The notes: generated from the letters alone by a model not told the origin. Shown: positions 46,160 to 56,004, counted from the stretch's first letter. The stretch is 64,000 bases of DNA from CAWATZ01 sp963784995 (GCA_963784995.1 CAWATZ010000013.1:496001-560000); one strand, 5' to 3'. Numbers and translations: made by a program.

Positions 46160-47401
46160 TCACCCCAGCTTGACTCGATTGCCGAACCGCTCCTCTATGG
46201 CGCGCCGTGCCGTCGGCCCCAGCTCGCACCCGGTCAAATCGAGTTCCTCCAGCCCTCTCAGGTGCGGGGAAGCCGCCAGCGCCCGGGCCCCCGTCCTCGC
46301 GGATCGGGTTGGCCGCCAGCGACAGGCGACGCAGGGCGGCGGCCGCCTCCGCCCCAGCGAGCTGTTCCGCCCCGCCTGGACCGATCGCGTTGCCGGCGAG
46401 GTTCGCCACGTGCAGCCGGGCGAAGAGCGGGGAAGCGACGAGGGCGGCGACGTCCCGGGTCGCGAAGCCGGCGTTGGTCAGGACAAGCCGCGTGGCCCCG
46501 GACAGGAACGGCGTGCCGAACAGGACCGGGAGCGTCCGCGCCGCATCCACGACGCGACAGCCGTCAAGCAGCAGTTCCCGGACGTGGGTCAGTTCGGGGA
46601 CCACCGCGAGGTCCCCCGCCCGGTGTCGGTCGAGGCGGGTGGTGAGGCGAAGGCGGGAGATCGGGTGGTTCGCCAGGATCGAGCAGACGCTCCCCGGCGG
46701 CGTTGCCAGCGGCAGGCGCAGCTCCTCGTAAAAGCCACGTTGGAACGGCGTGACCGCGGGGCGTCCCGCTTCCGGTTCCGGCAGCCAGGTTGTGCCGTAC
46801 TGCTTCCAGAGGGCGCGCTCCCGGGCCCGTAACTGCTTGAGTCGCGCGCCGGCGGCGGCGTTCTCCAGCTCCATCTGGACGCGGATGAACTCGGCGCGGT
46901 CGCGCCCCGCCGGGTCGCCGTGGTCCTCGAGCCAGTCGGCGTACACCAGCCGCGGCGTCATGTCCTCGCGGTTCGTCAGGATGTCCTGCAGCAGTGCCTC
47001 GCCGGTGTGGATGGGCGGCGCGCCGCGGCGACGGCCTCGGGGCGCACGACCGCGACCGCCATCCCGTCCACCGCGCGGTCGGAGCGGCCGGCGTCGAACA
47101 GTTCCGGACGGCGGACGACGAGGAAGAGGAGGCCGAGGGCGTGCTTGCAGGGTCGCTTGTAACTCAGGCAGTTGCAACCCAGCTGCGGGCGCTCGGGGTC
47201 GCTCAGATCGACGACGACCTGGTAGGGAACCGGGTCGCTCCCCTGGCATTCGGCTTCAAACCGGGGGCCGTCCTTTGACGCCAGGGCCTGGCTGAACGCA
47301 CCTTGCTGAACAAGCTGCAGCCCCGCCTGCGCCGACTTGCCGTCGGGGGCCACGCGGTAGACGTACTCGTCGGTCAGCTTCGTTGGCTGCGGCTGCGACA
47401 C
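46160..47401 (-). CDS. SWIM zinc-finger / TIGR02996 / leucine-rich-repeat protein (two frameshifts)
   Basis: The GTG start at 47401 (AGGAG upstream) gives 'VSQPQPTKLTDEYVYRVAPD'. The SWIM zinc site is 'CNCLSYKRPCKHALGL' (CxC...CxH). After a change near 47030 comes the Gemmata-specific TIGR02996 domain 'EALLQDILTNREDMTPRLVY' then 'ADWLEDHGDPAGRDRAEFIR', followed by LRR-like repeats ('RLHVANLAGNAIGPGGAEQL'). A run of five G near 46300 is one too long; with four G the protein ends naturally at 46160 ('IEERFGNRVKLG'). This family is multicopy in Gemmataceae. SWIM suggests nucleic acid or protein binding. Function is unknown. Confidence 0.8.
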
Positions 47402-47540
47402 GGGTTTTCTCCTGCGGGACCAGGCACCGGCGTCCTCTCTCAATGTACGCCCCAAGGCCCCGAACACGCAAATGGTTGCTTCGCGGCTGAGAAAGGAGTA
47501 GATCAACTCTCTGACGTTTCACCCTGCGAGGATGCCCAAG

Positions 47541-49928
47541 ATGAATCTCCTCTCTCTTCGTTCTCGAAGTCTGTGCCTGCTGCGGCAAGCGGTGGGCGAC
47601 CCCGTTGTTGAATTCCGGGAAGGCCAGTGGGAGGCGATCGAGGCCCTGGTCCAGTGTCGGGCCCGGTTGCTTCTCGTGCAGCGGACGGGCTGGGGCAAGA
47701 GTGCGGTTTATTTCCTCGGCACCCGCTTGCTTGCGCGACGCGGGAGCCGGCCCGACCTTGATTGTTTCCCCGCTGCTGGCGTTGATGCGCAACCAGATCG
47801 ATGCCGCGTATCGCTTTGGTCTCCACGCCATGACGGTCAACAGCACCAACTGCGAGGAGTGGGCCGAGGTGGAGCAGCGCCTCCGAGCCAACGACGTCGA
47901 TGCCCTGATCATCTCGCCGGAGCGGCTGGCGAACGAGAACTTCCTGCAGCCGGATGCTTCTGCCTCACGCAGGGCGCATCGGCCTGTTCGTCGGTCGATG
48001 AAGCTGCACTGCATCTCCGACTGGGGCCATGACTTCCGACCCGACTACTCGCCGGCTGGTTCATATCCTGCAGCGTCTGCCAGCCAACGTTCCGGTCTGC
48101 GCCACGACAGCAACGGCCAACGATCGCGTGGTGGCGGACGTGGTGGCACACCTCGGTCCGTGCGTGGAAGTGCAGCGCGGCCCGTTGGTGCGAAACGGGT
48201 TGCGGCTGCAAACCGTGACCTTGCCCGGCGATGCGGCCAAGCTCGCCTGGCTGGCCTACTGGTTGCCACGAATGCTTGGCACGGGAATTGTCTACGCCCT
48301 GACCGTCCACTGGACGGAGCGCATCGCATGCTGGCTCCGCAGCCGGGGCGTCAACGCGCTGGAATACTCGGCCAAACTTCTCGGGCGAAGCTCGTTGTCA
48401 GCGGGAAGAGCTGCTGCTCAACAATCAGATCAAAGCCCTGGTCGCCACGACGGCCCTGGGAATGGGTTACGACAAGCCAGACCTGGGTTTCGTGATTCAC
48501 TTCCATCAGCCGGCTTCGGTGGTTCATTACTACCAGCAAGTCGGTCGAGCGGGACGTTGACTGTCTCGGGCCTACGGAGTTATGCTCGCGGGCGAAGACG
48601 ACCTGGACATCACCAATTTCTTCATCGAACAGGCGTTCCCCCGGGAGGAACACGTCGCCGCCATTCTGGAGGCGGTGAAGCAATCCGAGCAACGGTCTGA
48701 CCTCCAGGGAACTGGTAGCGTCGGTCAATCTGTCCAACGTCCAGATCGAGCGCGTTCTGCAGGACTCTGGCGGTGGACTCTCCGGCCCCGCTGGCCCGGA
48801 TCGATGATCGCTGGGTCGCAACATCCACTCACTATGATCTGGAGCGAAGACAGCGTCTGGTCGATCACGTGACCCGGATTCGCCTCCACGAGCAAACGCA
48901 AATGGTAGCGTATCGACTGTACCAAGGTTGCCTGATGGGGTTCCTGGCCCATGCCCTGGACGATCCGACGGCAAGCCCCTGCGGGGAGTGCGCGTTCTGT
49001 CAGGGGAAACCGGAAGCAGTCCGGGACGTGCCAGACAACCTCCTGAGTGTTGCGGTGGCTTTCCTGTGGGCCTCGGATCAGCCGATCGAGCCCCACCGTA
49101 ACTGGCAAAACGGAGCCTTCCCCCGCTCGGGTTGGCAGGGAACGATCCCAGAGGTTCAGCGAGCGGAATGGGGCCGGTCCCTGTGCTTGCTGAACGACTC
49201 GGGTTGGGGAGAGCTGGTCCGGCGCGGAAATTCCAGGCCGGCCGATTTGCTACCGAGTTGGCGGAGGCGCTGGCCGAACTCGTCCGGGGCTGGCGACCCA
49301 GACCGGCTCCTGCCTGGGTGACGTGCGTTCCCTCGCACACCTCGCAGCGGCTTTCCTGCGGGCCTCGCATCAGCCGATCGAGCCCCGCCGCTACTGGCAA
49401 ACCGGAGCCTTCTCGGATTGGCACGGAACGATCCCAGAGGACCGGCGAGCGGAAAGGGGCCGGGCCCTGTGCTTGCTGAACGACTCGGGTTGGGGAGAGC
49501 TGGTCCGGCGCGGCAAATTCCAGGCCGGCCGGTTCGCGCAAGAACTGGTGGAGGCGCTGGCCGCACTCGTCCGGAGCTGGCGACCCACACCGGCTCCCGC
49601 CTGGGTGACGTGCGTTCCCTCGCTGACACACCCGAACCTTGTTCCCGACCTGGCGAACCGGTTGGCTGCCAGTCTATCGCTTCCGTTCCGGCAGGTGGTC
49701 CTCCAGGTGCGACCAACGCAACAGCAGCAAGAGATGGCCAACAGCTGGCACCAGACCCGCAATCTCGATGGGGCCTTCGAGCTCCACCCCGGGAGCGTGC
49801 TGGCCAGTCCGGTCTTGCTCGTGGATGACATTGTCGATTCACGCTGGACGTTGACGGTGGTGGCGGCCCTGCTCCGGCAGGCGGGCAGCGGACCCGTGTT
49901 CCCTCTGGTCCTGGCTGCCCATCGCTGA
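47541..49928 (+). pseudogene. RecQ-like helicase fused to phosphoribosyltransferase, PsyrT/RqlH-like (frame breaks, internal duplication)
   Basis: Blocks in order: 'VVEFREGQWEAIEALVQCRA'; Walker A 'VQRTGWGKSAVYFLGTRLL'; 'LIVSPLLALMRNQIDAAYRF'; the RecQ DEAH block 'VDEAHCISDWGHDFRPDY' (one base too long at DEA-H); motif V/VI 'ATTALGMGYDKPDLGFVIHF' and 'YYQQVGRAGR'; the Zn-cluster-like 'CGECAFCQG'; and the PRPP motif 'SPVLLVDDIVDSRWTLTVVA' near the end. At least six frame changes occur. A segment of about 292 bases (49045-49331) is repeated with divergence at 49337-49630. With the DprA-like gene 14 bases downstream, this matches RqlHI/PsyrTA pairs linked to phage defence. Confidence 0.7.
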
Positions 49929-49942
49929 GGAGGTTTCGCATC

Positions 49943-51163
49943 ATGGTCCCGCCGCCGGACACACCCGAAACCATCTCGCCGGATACTCAGGCCGTGTTGC
50001 TGCTGTGCGGCACTTTCACCCGAGACGAGAGTCCCACGGCAAAGCCCCTCTCTCCAAGAGAATACTCCCGGCTGAGTTCCTGGCTGAAGCGGCAGCAGCA
50101 GCGTCCAGCCGATCTGCTCCAGACCCGGCAAGACTGGTATCCGGCCGAGGAGCCGGGCTTGCCGAAGGCGGAGCGTCTCCGAACCTTGCTGGGTCGGGGT
50201 GTGCAGCTGGCGGTGGCACTGGAGCGCTGGCAGCGGTTGGGGTTGTGGGTGCTCAGCCGGGAAGAGGCGCGTTATCCGCTGCGTTTGCGGCGCAACCTTG
50301 GCGTGTTGGCCCCGCCCGTGCTTTACGGGATCGGGGACGTCGGCCGTCTGGATCGAGGCGGCCTGGCCATGGTCGGCTCCCGGAACGTCGATGAGGAGTG
50401 CCTGGCGTACACCAGGCAGGTCGCCGAGCATTGTGCGGCCGCTGGCCTCCAGGTCGTCTCCGGCGGGGCCCGGGGGGTGGACCAGGCTGCCGTGGCGGCA
50501 GCCCTGGAGGCGGACGGCGGCGCGGTGGCCGTGCTGGCGGATCGGGTCGATCGGGCAGCGACTTCTCGCGACGCCAGGGAGCCTCTGCGCTGCGGTCTGC
50601 TCACCCTGCTCACTCCCTACGAGCCCGAATCGGGCTTCACCATTGGCAAAGCGATGGGCCGAAACAAGCTCATCTACGCCCTGGCCGATTCCGCCCTGGT
50701 CGTCCGGTTCACTCACGGCGAGGGAGGCACCTGGGCCGGAGCGATGGAGCAGCTCGACCGGAACCTCAGGGGCGCAGCCTGCGTGCCCGTGTTCGTGCGC
50801 CTTGCTTGCAATCCCGAGGATGGCTGCGAGGAACTGTGCAGTCGAGGCGCGATTCCCTTTCCAGAGCAGGAGTTCCTGGCTGGCAACGCCGGGGAGACGC
50901 TGCGGCTCGCGCTTCTGGGTGACTCGGAAGCCGACACCTGTTACAGACGGTGTCTGCCGCTGCTTCTCCGGGCCCTTGGCCGGGAAGCGACCGAAAAACA
51001 ACTTGCGGGGGTTCTCGGACTTGTTCCGACCCAGCTGAAGGCCTGGCTCAATCAGGCCATCAAGGAGGGGAAAGTCCTCAAGAAGAAGACCAGGGGCAAG
51101 ATCGTTTACCTGGACGCCTGCCTGGAGCCCACCCTGTTCGACTCCGAGGATGGTGTGGCATAG
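49943..51163 (+). CDS. DprA-like nucleotide-binding protein, PsyrA/RqlI-like
   Basis: 406 residues, intact, GAGG upstream. The Rossmann-like DprA/SMF domain occupies roughly 90-290: 'EEARYPLRLRRNLGVLAPPV', 'GLAMVGSRNVDEECLAYTRQ', 'VVSGGARGVDQAAVAAALEA' and 'GRNKLIYALADSALVVRF'. The C-terminal winged helix is 'LGREATEKQLAGVLGLVPTQ'. In the RqlHI/PsyrTA type of locus the DprA-like protein is the antitoxin-side partner of the RecQ-phosphoribosyltransferase. Spacing of 14 bases indicates an operon. True DprA acts in transformation; the neighbour argues against that here. Confidence 0.78.
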   Translation: MVPPPDTPETISPDTQAVLLLCGTFTRDESPTAKPLSPREYSRLSSWLKRQQQRPADLLQTRQDWYPAEEPGLPKAERLRTLLGRGVQLAVALERWQRLGLWVLSREEARYPLRLRRNLGVLAPPVLYGIGDVGRLDRGGLAMVGSRNVDEECLAYTRQVAEHCAAAGLQVVSGGARGVDQAAVAAALEADGGAVAVLADRVDRAATSRDAREPLRCGLLTLLTPYEPESGFTIGKAMGRNKLIYALADSALVVRFTHGEGGTWAGAMEQLDRNLRGAACVPVFVRLACNPEDGCEELCSRGAIPFPEQEFLAGNAGETLRLALLGDSEADTCYRRCLPLLLRALGREATEKQLAGVLGLVPTQLKAWLNQAIKEGKVLKKKTRGKIVYLDACLEPTLFDSEDGVA

Positions 51164-51209
51164 AGTCTTGCTACCTTGGCTCGGGTCCTCTTGGACGGTC
51201 GGGAAGGCA

Positions 51210-51812
51210 TCAGAGAGAGCCAATCCACCCAAGGACATTCGTAACGGTTCGGAAGGGTCTATTGATGCCGACAGCGGCAAGAGCGGCCTGGGCGTCTGGG
51301 GTGTCGAAGTCCTTCGTGTTGTCGGTCAGCAGCGCTTTCTTGGCTCCGGGGAACCGGCCAGCGTGGTCAATGATCGAGTGGAGGATGAGGTTGTCAGTGG
51401 GATCAGGGATGAGCATGTTGCTCACCGCGGCACGGAGAACAGTGGGCGTTGTCGGGATTCGGTCCAGGACGTCCGCCGCTCGGTCAACCAATTGAAACAG
51501 CCGACCTTGCACGTCGTTCAAGAGCTGGTCGTTGGCAATTCTGCTTTCTTCGAGGCGGCTGAGCAAGGCGCCGGCGTTCGCGGAAGTGGTGTCGCGCCGT
51601 AATTGCACGATCTGCTTCTCGAGTTCTGCTCGGAACCAGTTCCGGCGTTTCTGCTCATCCTCAAAAGCCGAAAAGGCCTCCATGTAGCAACCGGATGGAA
51701 TGGCGACACGGACGGACGCGGAAACGGCGGCGAGGAGGTCATCCCCTCTTGCCTCACGTCCCATCGCGACGCTCATCAGGAAGTTGGTTTCGACGTATAC
51801 GATGACATCCAT
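51210..51812 (-). CDS. PIN-like domain protein
   Basis: 200 residues. The start 'MDVIVYVETNFLMSVAMGRE' carries the first PIN acidic residue, 'IPSGCYMEAFSAFEDE' the conserved Glu, and 'NMLIPDPTDNLILHSIIDHA' plus 'KALLTDNTKDFDTPD' the C-terminal Asp cluster. It is longer than VapC (about 130), closer to the larger PIN-like nucleases seen in defence loci. The ATG follows the stop of the PD-(D/E)XK-like gene by one base, so the two are coupled. In the other copy of that module (44648-45087) this gene has been lost. Confidence 0.68.
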   Translation of the reverse strand: MDVIVYVETNFLMSVAMGREARGDDLLAAVSASVRVAIPSGCYMEAFSAFEDEQKRRNWFRAELEKQIVQLRRDTTSANAGALLSRLEESRIANDQLLNDVQGRLFQLVDRAADVLDRIPTTPTVLRAAVSNMLIPDPTDNLILHSIIDHAGRFPGAKKALLTDNTKDFDTPDAQAALAAVGINRPFRTVTNVLGWIGSL

Positions 51813-51813
51813 G

Positions 51814-52254
51814 TCAGGCTCCGAGACGCTGAGTCGTCCCTCCCTCTAGCCTTTCTAGCAGGCCGGCACCCCGCAGCTCCTCTGCGCCCGGCGGATTCTC
51901 GGACTTCCAGTGGTAAGACAGGTCGCGCAGCCATGCCTCGACGAGCGTGAGCAGGTAGGACTCGAACACGCGTCTTTTGGGAAAGTCCGGATCGTAGTTC
52001 TGGAGGACCTGCGCCGTGTCGAGTTGTACAATCGGCCCGGTCAGCGTACCTTCAGCCCACCTGTATACTTGAATCAAGTTCGGGTCGATGGCGAGGACAT
52101 AATCGACCCGTTCAGCGGATTTCGATAACAGTCTTGGAAGGATCGTCACCCATTTATCGCCGACGGGCTGTGCCTTCACTTGAAAGAGGGCTACCGCGTG
52201 GTTCTCCCGGTCAACGACGGCGGCATCAAATCCACTGTCTGCTGTCCGCGGCAT
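51814..52254 (-). CDS. PD-(D/E)XK-like family protein, copy 2 (Glu to Gln at EXK)
   Basis: 146 residues, intact, with GAGGAGG upstream. It is closely similar to 44648-45087: MPRTADSGFDAAVVDRENHA, 'QVYRWAEGTLTGPIVQLDTA', 'FESYLLTLVEAWLRDLSYHW'. The catalytic-looking EVK of copy 1 reads QVK here ('VALFQVKAQPVGDKWVTILP'), so nuclease activity may be lost and the protein could act as a partner or antitoxin of the PIN protein encoded immediately after. No family name can be given with confidence. Confidence 0.6.
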   Translation of the reverse strand: MPRTADSGFDAAVVDRENHAVALFQVKAQPVGDKWVTILPRLLSKSAERVDYVLAIDPNLIQVYRWAEGTLTGPIVQLDTAQVLQNYDPDFPKRRVFESYLLTLVEAWLRDLSYHWKSENPPGAEELRGAGLLERLEGGTTQRLGA

Positions 52255-52419
52255 TTCCCGCCCTCCTCTCCGGAAGCGATGGGGTTGCCTCTGCCGATCA
52301 GTCGAGGACTGTCATCCAATGTGGAACGCCAAAGAGGCAGTCACCTTGCCACATTCTATCACCCAGTTCGGCTTCCCACCAGCCATGCCGGAAGCAGGGA
52401 GAGGGTAGGAGAAGGGCGT

Positions 52420-53668
52420 TCATTTCACCACTCGCGCATCCGCCCAGTTGACGTGCGCCTGGACGTCCCCGCGCGCTCCGAACCCTGTTTCCAGCGTCAG
52501 TTCCTTGACTCCCTCGATCGGCACCCGGATCGTCAGTGTCGGTTTTTGCTGCGTCAGCTCGCCATTGCCGGGCAATTCGAGCGGCTTGCCATCGGCCAGG
52601 ACGCGGAGGCGAGCGCCTCCCGTGCCGGCCTGTCCTGGGATCCAGGCCGACCTGGGCCTCGAAGGACTGATACTTCCCCGCCAGAGCAAACGTCGCCCGG
52701 GCCTCGGCGTGCATTCCCAGACCGCGCAGGTAGACCGACGGCCCGACCCGCAGGTCCTTGTCGCCCACGCTGGCATCGAACGCCAGCGGCCAGCGCACGT
52801 CCAGGTAGGGGGCGAAAGCGTATTTGCTCGGCTTCAGCTCCGACAGATACGTGGCCCGTCCCTGGAGGACGTCCAGTGCCAGGACGCGCTCCAGCGGCAC
52901 TCGCAGCGGGGCGCCGAACGCCGTGACTCCCTCCAGCGTCTTGCCGTCGCTGCTCGCCCTGGAGAGCGTGAGCCGGGTGCCGTGGCTTTGCCTGTCGCCG
53001 GCCAGGACCACCTGGGCATGAGTGCCTTTGGGACGGAGGGTCTCGGCCAGGAACGTGCTCAGGGCAATGGCCGCGGCCTGTTTCAGGTCAATCGGGTTGG
53101 TCTTCGTCCCGACCTCCAGGACGATCGAGCGCGCGTCAAGTCCGGCCAGCGTCCCCTCGATCGCATCCCCGTTCAGGAGCAAGACCCGATCGCGCTTGCG
53201 CGGCTGGTTCAGCAGGCGGTGCCGCAGCTTCTCGGGATCGTCCGCGTTGGCCGGCGCCTCCAGCCAGAGCAGGGCCACGGCGGCAATCGGCACCTGCACT
53301 TCCTTGCCCTCGGCCAGGTCGGGATGGAGGAAGTGCAGCCGTTCGCCTTGAAGCCTTGGCTTCTTGATCGGAATGCGATCGCCGTTGACCAGGACCAGGT
53401 GCGTGTCCTCCGGCAGAGGCGGCAGGGAGACGCCAACTTGGCGCAAGGAGAGCAAATCGCCCGCCGGCACGGCCGGGGCATTAGCTGGTCCAAGGTGCAG
53501 CGACCAGTCCTTGCCCAGTTGCCGCAGAGGGCCCTGCTTCACCTTCCCCTCGGCAAGAGATGCGGTGAATTCCGGTGGCGCGGCCGCTTCCGCAAGGATT
53601 GACCCGACGTTGAGCCCGAAAAGGACCAGGATGGTCTTGACGCAGGGGAGGATGGCGTTCATGTTCAT
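52420..53668 (-). CDS. secreted NPCBM/NEW2-domain protein (one frameshift)
   Basis: About 415 residues. A signal peptide ('TILVLFGLNVGSILAEAAAP') is followed by repeated small beta domains ('LVLVNGDRIPIKKPRLQGER', 'VLLLNGDAIEGTLAGLDARS') resembling planctomycete beta-barrel modules. The C-terminal NPCBM carbohydrate-binding domain has 'VGPSVYLRGLGMHAEARATF' and, after a frame change near 52640, 'GARLRVLADGKPLELPGNGE', ending 'AHVNWADARVVK'. NPCBM domains bind glycans. It is divergent from the hydrolase gene at 53767. Confidence 0.75.
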
Positions 53669-53766
53669 CGATTGTACCGTGGGGCGCGAAGCGAACCTTG
53701 CTGGATGTTACGGCCGGGAGAGCGACAGAACAAGGCCGGTCCCGGTTCCTGGGGAGGAGCAAAACG

Positions 53767-54747
53767 ATGTCTCGGCTTGGCCTGGCAGTGTGCGGATTGG
53801 CGTTGGTGTCTTCGCTGGCCTCGGCGGGGCCGCCCCCTGACCAGACGGGCACGTTCCGGTTCGTGCCGCCGGAGGACCAGAAGAACGTCCCCGAACGCTA
53901 CCGGCTGGAAGCTCGCACCCTGGACTACAAGCTGACCTTCCACACGGACATACCGGGCTGCGACGTCAACACGTATCATTTGCAGTTCCCTTCGCCGGTG
54001 ACAAGCCCCCATCCGGAGAACAACACGGTCCATGCCGAGTATTACTGCCCCCAGGGCAAGGGCCCCTTTCCGGGCGTGATCGTGCTGGACATCACCGGGG
54101 GCGATCAGAGCCTGTCGCGGGCCGTCTCGACCTACCTGGCCCAGAGAGGGATCGCCTCCCTGTTCGTGCAAATGGCCTATTACGGTCCGCGTCGTCCTCC
54201 GGGCTCCCGGCTGCGGCTGCTGTCGATGGACGTCAATCACACCATGACCGCGATCCGGCAAACGGTCCTGGACCTGCGCTGTGCCGGGGCCTGGCTGCTC
54301 AGCCGGCCGGAGATCGATGGCAAGCGGCTGGGCATCATGGGCACCAGCCTGGGGAGCCTGGTCGCCGCGCTGACGGCGGAGATGGAGCCGAGGTTTCGGC
54401 GGGTGGGGGTGCTGCTGGGCGGCGGCGGCCTGGTCGATGCGTTCTGGGACCACCCGCAAGCCAGGTCCTACCGGCAAGCCTACGAGCTGCTGGGCGGCAC
54501 CAGGGAACGCGCCGCCCGCACCATCGCGGCAGTCGATCCGATCACCTGTGCCGGCAACCTGAAAGATCGGCAAGTGCTGATCGTGGCCGCCAAACAGGAC
54601 GAGGTCCTGCCACCCGCGGCGGCGGCGGCGCTGTGGAAAGCGTCGGGGCAGCAGAAGATCATCTGGTTCGACTGCACTCACTACGGGGCCATCGTCTACC
54701 TGCCGGCGGGATTGCAGTACCTGGCCGAGCATTTTGGAGCAAAGTAA
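53767..54747 (+). CDS. secreted alpha/beta hydrolase (dienelactone hydrolase-like)
   Basis: About 326 residues from the ATG at 53767 (GGAGGAG upstream). Signal peptide 'LGLAVCGLALVSSLASAGPP'. The alpha/beta-hydrolase core has the nucleophile elbow 'GIMGTSLGSLVAAL' (Ser), the acid in 'VAAKQDEVLPPA', and His in 'WFDCTHYGAIVY'. Substrate unknown; secreted esterase or acetyl-xylan-esterase-like activity is plausible. The gene is intact and monocistronic. A tandem hairpin array follows it. Confidence 0.78.
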   Translation: MSRLGLAVCGLALVSSLASAGPPPDQTGTFRFVPPEDQKNVPERYRLEARTLDYKLTFHTDIPGCDVNTYHLQFPSPVTSPHPENNTVHAEYYCPQGKGPFPGVIVLDITGGDQSLSRAVSTYLAQRGIASLFVQMAYYGPRRPPGSRLRLLSMDVNHTMTAIRQTVLDLRCAGAWLLSRPEIDGKRLGIMGTSLGSLVAALTAEMEPRFRRVGVLLGGGGLVDAFWDHPQARSYRQAYELLGGTRERAARTIAAVDPITCAGNLKDRQVLIVAAKQDEVLPPAAAAALWKASGQQKIIWFDCTHYGAIVYLPAGLQYLAEHFGAK

Positions 54748-54787
54748 GCCGTTCCGGGAGCAAATGACCCCCAGGTTTGTCCGCGCT

Positions 54788-54967
54788 TCCCCCGGGTTGC
54801 GCTGCGCTCCACCCGGGGCTTTACTCCGGGTTTTCGGGACTAAAGCCCCGGGTGGAGCGCAGCGCAACCCGGGGGGGCTTCCCCCGGGTTGCGCTGCGCT
54901 CCACCCGGGGCTTTACTCCGGGTTTTCGGGACTAAAGCCCCGGGTGGAGCGCAGCGCAACCCGGGGG
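54788..54967. repeat. tandemly duplicated hairpin (two units, 93-bp offset)
   Basis: Unit 1 has arms 54788-54822 and 54841-54875; unit 2 has arms 54881-54915 and 54933-54967. Each arm is 35 bp and pairs perfectly (CCCCCGGGTTGCGCTGCGCT...). The two units are essentially identical. They separate the hydrolase and UbiA genes on the plus strand. Confidence 0.93.
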
Positions 54968-55081
54968 GGCGTCCGTGATCGGGGAGGTGGCAACGCGCTT
55001 CCCGGCGAAACACCCTTGACAGCGCCCTCCTGGGGGACTCTACTGAATTCATTCGGAAAATGAGAACGAGGACGATCCCCC

Positions 55082-56001
55082 ATGACCCGACTGCAAGCCT
55101 ATGCCCAGCTGATCCGGTTGCCGAACCTGCCCTCGTGCTCTCCAACGTCTGCCTGGGAGCGCTGGTGGCCGGGGCCTTGCCCGGACACTGGCTGCCCTTC
55201 CTGCTGATTTTGCTGACCTCGGCCTGCCTGTACTGTGGCGGCATGGTCTGGAACGACTACTTCGACCGCGACGAGGACCGGCAGGAACGGCGCGATCGGC
55301 CCATCCCGGCGGGACGGATCAGCGCCGGCGCTGCCGCCCGGCTGGGAACGGTGCTGCTGAGCGCCGGGGTCGTGCTGGCGGGACTGGCCGGCTGGTCGCT
55401 GGCCTGGCTCGGCACACGGAATAGCTCCGTGGCTCCCGGGGTGCTGGCGGTCCTCCTGGTCGGGGCCATCCTGGCCTACGATGGGCCCTTCAAACACAGT
55501 CCGGCAGCGCCGGCGCTGATGGGTCTGTGCCGCTTTCTCAACGTGCTGCTGGGCGTGTCGGTATCGGGATCGCTGCTGGGAGCGCGCGGGGCCCTTCTGG
55601 CAGTGGTGGTGGGTCTCTACGTGACCGGGCTGACCTGGTTTGCGCGGACCGAGGCGCGGGTCAGCAACCAGAACGCCCTGCGTGGGGCGGCCACGTGCAT
55701 GCTGCTGAGTCTGGTGCTTGCCCTGCTCCTGCCGGTCCAGCTCAAGCCCGGCACCAGCTCGCCCCTGTTCGTCTATCTGCTGGTGGCCTTCGGCTTCTTC
55801 GTTGGTCTGCCGATCACCCAGGCCATTGCCAACCCCGCCCCCGGGCCCGTCCAGAAGGCCGTCAAGCAAGCCCTGATCGGCTTGATCCTGCTCGACAGCG
55901 TTCTCGCCTGTGCCGTCGTCGGCACCCTGGGACTGGTGATCCTGGTGCTGCTGATCCCCTCCGTTGCTCTCAATCGGCAGCGGTGGTTGTATGCGACGTG
56001 A
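55082..56001 (+). CDS. UbiA-family prenyltransferase (one frameshift)
   Basis: About 305 residues with eight to nine transmembrane helices. The first Asp-rich motif is 'VWNDYFDRDEDRQERRDRPI' (NDxxDxxxD), which binds the prenyl diphosphate with Mg; the second is around 'LAYDGPFKHSP'. The likely start is MTRLQAYAQLIRLPNLP at 55082, in a different frame from the rest; one missing base near 55130 would join it to 'VLSNVCLGALVAGALPGHWL'. Planctomycete homologues include the SCO1/UbiA-like enzymes of quinone or lipid synthesis; the acceptor is not identifiable. Confidence 0.83.
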
Positions 56002-56004
56002 GAA

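Noticed and set aside
49391..51280. 629-codon minus-strand frame opposite the DprA-like gene
   Set aside because: Shadow; Gln/His/Gly-rich, no motif, and covers a well-supported plus-strand gene.
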